Source: a virus
IMG/VR virus record: IMGVR_UViG_3300020455_000030
Location: 1-41,590 of that record
Strand: one strand, 5' to 3'
Length of the DNA stretch: 41,590 nucleotides
Positions 39,566-41,590 of this stretch are shown here, piece after piece. Position 1 is the stretch's first letter, and every line of letters begins with the position of its first letter. A program made the translations under genes and the position numbers. The notes under the pieces were generated by a model. That model was not told where the DNA came from. It saw nothing but the letters and a program-made list of their open reading frames with translations, and did not search any database.

Positions 39566-39714
39566 TACCAAGTTTTAGCATGAGTGTTTACATCACCTTC
39601 AACATGATTGTGATCAATCTCATCAATGTGAGCATGTTCAATGTTGAAATGTTCTAGTGCAGTAGCAATTCTCTCAAGAGCATTAGCAATGCGATTTGTG
39701 TCAATGGGGTTCAT
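39565..39714 (-). CDS. Small protein, 49 aa
   Basis: Fills the gap between speD and the DUF4385 gene exactly: ATG 39714 overlaps the speD stop (ATGA) and its TAA overlaps the next ATG (TAATG). Sequence MNPIDTNRIANALERIATAL, then a His-rich acidic half (HFNIEHAHIDEIDHNHVEG) that could bind a metal, ending in Trp. Probably one amphipathic helix plus a tail. The perfect two-sided coupling is the main evidence that it is real. Confidence 0.75.
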   Translation of the reverse strand: MNPIDTNRIANALERIATALEHFNIEHAHIDEIDHNHVEGDVNTHAKTW

Positions 39715-40043
39715 AATAATCTAGTAATTTCTTGGTAATCAAATCCTTCGGACTTAAACCACCTCTTTAAGTATTCTACACCTTTTCTTGGTGTAGTGTC
39801 ATCACCACAAGTAAAAATGTCACATACTGCAATTTTCTTTTCAGGCCATGTATGAATTGATAAATGGGAATCTGCAAGAAGAGCAATTGATGTTACTCCC
39901 TGTGGTTCAAAACAATGTGTCGATACATCTATAATTTTAGATCCTGCCTCTCTAGCAGCAGCGACTAATCCTGTTCTAATATGATAACTATCATTTAGAA
40001 GATCTGCATCACATCCTCTCAAAGTAAAAAGTATGTGTTTCAT
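39711..40043 (-). CDS. speD: S-adenosylmethionine decarboxylase proenzyme
   Basis: Pyruvoyl enzyme producing decarboxylated SAM for spermidine synthesis; a known cyanophage auxiliary gene. The self-cleavage region reads ADSHLSIHTWPE with S59 as pyruvoyl source, H64 as processing base and C79 (FTCG) as catalytic acid. The residue before S59 is Asp rather than the usual Glu. ATG 40043 (MKHILFTLRGC) gives 110 residues; longer in-frame readings would use TTG 40061. Confidence 0.93.
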   Translation of the reverse strand: MKHILFTLRGCDADLLNDSYHIRTGLVAAAREAGSKIIDVSTHCFEPQGVTSIALLADSHLSIHTWPEKKIAVCDIFTCGDDTTPRKGVEYLKRWFKSEGFDYQEITRLL

Positions 40044-40045
40044 TT

Positions 40046-40306
40046 TTAAATACCATTCCAAAATGTATCTGATGGTGTTTGTTGACTTCTAAGTATCAAC
40101 CATATTCCAATGTTACATAGGAACCAAAATAAATTAGAAACCCATGCTTGTCTCCAACAATATCTTCTATTGGACTGTACGATATATAAACTTCTTTCAT
40201 TGTCTTTAACAAACTGTTCTAGTACCAATGAGATAACAAAACCAATTCCAAAAATATAGAACATTATGTTCAATATACCTGCATTAAACAATAAAAAATT
40301 AATCAT
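40046..40306 (-). CDS. Two-helix membrane protein, 86 aa
   Basis: Helices at residues ~3-28 (LFNAGILNIMFYIFGIGFVI) and ~56-73 (VSNLFWFLCNIGIWLIL) flank a charged segment with NRRYCWRQ. Unrecognised. ATG 40306 overlaps the previous stop by 4 bp and its own stop is two bases before speD, so it is in the speD operon. Confidence 0.76.
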   Translation of the reverse strand: MINFLLFNAGILNIMFYIFGIGFVISLVLEQFVKDNERSLYIVQSNRRYCWRQAWVSNLFWFLCNIGIWLILRSQQTPSDTFWNGI

Positions 40307-40818
40307 GTTATCCAGTTAGGTTTGCGAGATGGGTCACGAAGATAGTTTTCTGACACCCAAGGTTTAGATGCAATGTATCTTTTATATGCAGTAAAGATAT
40401 CAATACTTGTATCGAACTTGAACTCATCAGGACCTGCAAAGGTAAATGATGATGGTGTTTTTGGTTTACGAAGAGGAATAATATTTGATGCCTCTTCTAT
40501 AGTTTGTTGACAACTGTGAGTCTTACCATATCTATGAGTGTACTCTGCACATAATGCTAGACCATGAGTGAGTAACCACCATGTATTAGTAAGAGATTCA
40601 TTTGCCCATGCAGTGCATGGGTGATTGCGAAATGCACCTTTCTCTGTCTTGTATGCTTGACCATCAAGACGATGCAAGTCACCATAACCATGACCCCATT
40701 TCTCAGAACACACAATAGAAAGCATTTGGCATGTCTCTAGTGGCATCTTGACAATGTGTTTGTCAGGTAATACCTGAGCAGACGCATAGGGTGATGGATT
40801 AGTCACGAAGATGTTCAT
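40303..40818 (-). CDS. Conserved phage-type protein, 171 aa
   Basis: Shows a recurring T4-type phage layout: PDKHIVKMPLETCQMLS, then NHPCTAWANESLTNTWWLLTH, then CAEYTHRYGKTHSC. The many conserved His, Cys, Glu and Trp residues suggest a metal-binding enzyme, but I know no proven function. I would not call it a DNA glycosylase on this evidence. It overlaps its upstream neighbour by 20 bp. Confidence 0.78.
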   Translation of the reverse strand: MNIFVTNPSPYASAQVLPDKHIVKMPLETCQMLSIVCSEKWGHGYGDLHRLDGQAYKTEKGAFRNHPCTAWANESLTNTWWLLTHGLALCAEYTHRYGKTHSCQQTIEEASNIIPLRKPKTPSSFTFAGPDEFKFDTSIDIFTAYKRYIASKPWVSENYLRDPSRKPNWIT

Positions 40819-41005
40819 AATCAGAAGAAGCAGGAGTGTCGTTCCAATGACGGATCACCCCTGCTGTAATAAAACAATTAGTAACAAGATAACTGACGAA
40901 TAGAATAGTCCGTACGCCAGCGATGTAGTTGTCGTAAGGTGCTGTCTTGTCATCAGAGAAACTACCTAAAGAATACTTCCATATTCTCCACATCTTACTC
41001 ATCAT
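40799..41005 (-). CDS. Single-pass membrane protein, 68 aa
   Basis: Begins MMSKMWRIWKYSLGSFSDDK, with one transmembrane helix at ~33-53 (VRTILFVSYLVTNCFITAGV) and a short polar tail. Unrecognised. The listed ATG 41005 (or 41002) overlaps the gp45 stop by about 10 bp; the longer in-frame reading to 41029 is less likely. Confidence 0.72.
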   Translation of the reverse strand: MMSKMWRIWKYSLGSFSDDKTAPYDNYIAGVRTILFVSYLVTNCFITAGVIRHWNDTPASSDYEHLRD

Positions 41006-41590
41006 ACACTGAATCTGGTTCAAGTGCAATAAAGTAATCTAGATTGTAGTTTGAGTTAGTAAACTTAGATAAAAGTTTCTTTGAGATAACAACATCATAA
41101 GAACCAGGAATAAGTTTAATATTCTCGATCTTGAAATTGAATTCAAAGACTTGATCTGTTTTACCAACCTTAAGAGAATACTCGTTAGAGTTATCGTTCT
41201 TACGATCAGAAACTACAAGGGTAATTTCACTACCGTTACCAATAGCGGATAGATCAGGCAACTGATATACAGATGATGCCTTGAGCAATTTTCCAAGTTG
41301 AGAACTATCAAGTTGGAATGTTACATCCTTAGTAGGGAGATCAATTGGTTTTTCGGGAGGACTGATAATAACATCAGGATCTGCAAATGCAAATTTGACT
41401 CTGGTGTTGTTACCCTCGCGAATAATCATGTAGGTTTCATTCTTAAGATCCAGATCTGGATCTTTCATAAGATTGACACCGTTAAGAAACTGAGGGAGAT
41501 CATAGATCCCAAAATCACGCTCAAAATTCTCGTCAACATCTGCCTCTGCAAGAATGTTTTTCATCACACTAATCGTGCGAAGTTTAGAAC
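40995..41590 (-). CDS. 45: Sliding clamp, T4 gp45 (5' end cut by window edge)
   Basis: Trimeric processivity clamp for gp43 and platform for late transcription. The frame is open to base 41590, and the residues SKLRTISVMKNILAEADVDE before the first visible Met match the gp45 N-terminal region, so the true start lies outside the window. Also visible are FGIYDLPQFLNGVNLM, VTFQLDSSQLGKLLKASSVY and the C-terminal IENIKLIPGSYDVVIS. The late promoters listed here are of the type that need this clamp in T4. Confidence 0.95.
   Translation of the reverse strand, partial: SKLRTISVMKNILAEADVDENFERDFGIYDLPQFLNGVNLMKDPDLDLKNETYMIIREGNNTRVKFAFADPDVIISPPEKPIDLPTKDVTFQLDSSQLGKLLKASSVYQLPDLSAIGNGSEITLVVSDRKNDNSNEYSLKVGKTDQVFEFNFKIENIKLIPGSYDVVISKKLLSKFTNSNYNLDYFIALEPDSVYDE

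Noticed and set aside
40303-40818. Possible pyrimidine-dimer glycosylase annotation for the 171-residue protein
   Set aside because: The sequence does not show the T4 endonuclease V N-terminal Thr-Arg or its helical pattern; left as unknown.
1-41590. tRNA genes, CRISPR arrays, insertion sequences, integrase or attachment sites
   Set aside because: Read for cloverleaf arms with TTC-loop signatures, regularly spaced repeats and transposase motifs on both strands; none found.
1-41590. Photosynthesis genes (psbA, psbD, hli, petE) expected in cyanophages
   Set aside because: Searched for by eye; no reaction-centre or high-light-inducible motif is present in this window. They may lie elsewhere in the genome.

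Overview
The window looks like part of a T4-type cyanobacterial myovirus (cyanophage) genome. Three things point there. The T4 replication core is recognisable: sliding clamp gp45, clamp loader gp44 and gp62, RegA, DNA polymerase gp43, UvsX, helicase gp41, primase gp61, and NrdA/NrdB. It is mixed with auxiliary genes typical of cyanophages: transaldolase talC, speD, mazG, hsp20 and many 2-oxoglutarate/Fe(II) oxygenases. The DNA is AT-rich, almost wall-to-wall coding, and every gene I can support lies on the minus strand, usually with 1-20 bp overlaps (ATGA or TAATG junctions). Both edges cut genes: fcl loses its 3' end at base 1 and gp45 loses its 5' end at base 41590. I see no tRNA, insertion sequence or CRISPR array.

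Layout in the direction of transcription (right to left). 41.6-39.1 kb: gp45, small membrane proteins, SpeD, a DUF4385 protein and two very small proteins. 39.1-33.8 kb: gp44, a membrane protein, a Dam-like methyltransferase, a NodU/CmcH-type carbamoyltransferase, gp62, a UPF0489/arginase-like protein and RegA. 33.8-32.2 kb: small proteins, a eukaryote-type phosphomannomutase-like HAD enzyme and Hsp20. 32.2-31.96 kb: a gene-free, highly structured stretch that probably makes a non-coding RNA. 31.96-24.8 kb: two paralogous small proteins, gp43, a conserved cyanophage protein, a membrane protein, UvsX, a 2OG oxygenase and gp41. 24.8-16.7 kb: a 2OG oxygenase, MazG, then a block of mostly basic, virion-like proteins punctuated by T4-type late promoters, including a probable -1 frameshift pair. 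16.8-11.3 kb: primase, a tandem pair of 2OG oxygenases, nrdA and nrdB. 11.2-8.5 kb: small proteins, a GIY-YIG-like protein, talC with its own sigma70-type promoter, and a 53-residue protein. 8.5-3.5 kb: a metabolic island with four 2OG oxygenases and a nitrilase-superfamily enzyme, bounded by sigma70-type promoters. 3.1-0 kb: GDP-mannose 4,6-dehydratase, a sugar C-methyltransferase-like protein and GDP-L-fucose synthase.

Three themes stand out. First, scattered sugar genes (PMM-like enzyme, Gmd, Fcl, C-methyltransferase, carbamoyltransferase) could together build a decorated deoxysugar from mannose phosphate. Second, nine 2OG oxygenase-like genes of at least two subtypes occur in 41.6 kb. Third, regulation is legible. 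Near-consensus sigma70 promoters mark some units, CTAAATA/TATAAATA-type late motifs mark others, and three promoters are interlocked with hairpins. Functional names rest on motifs read by eye; no database search was run.
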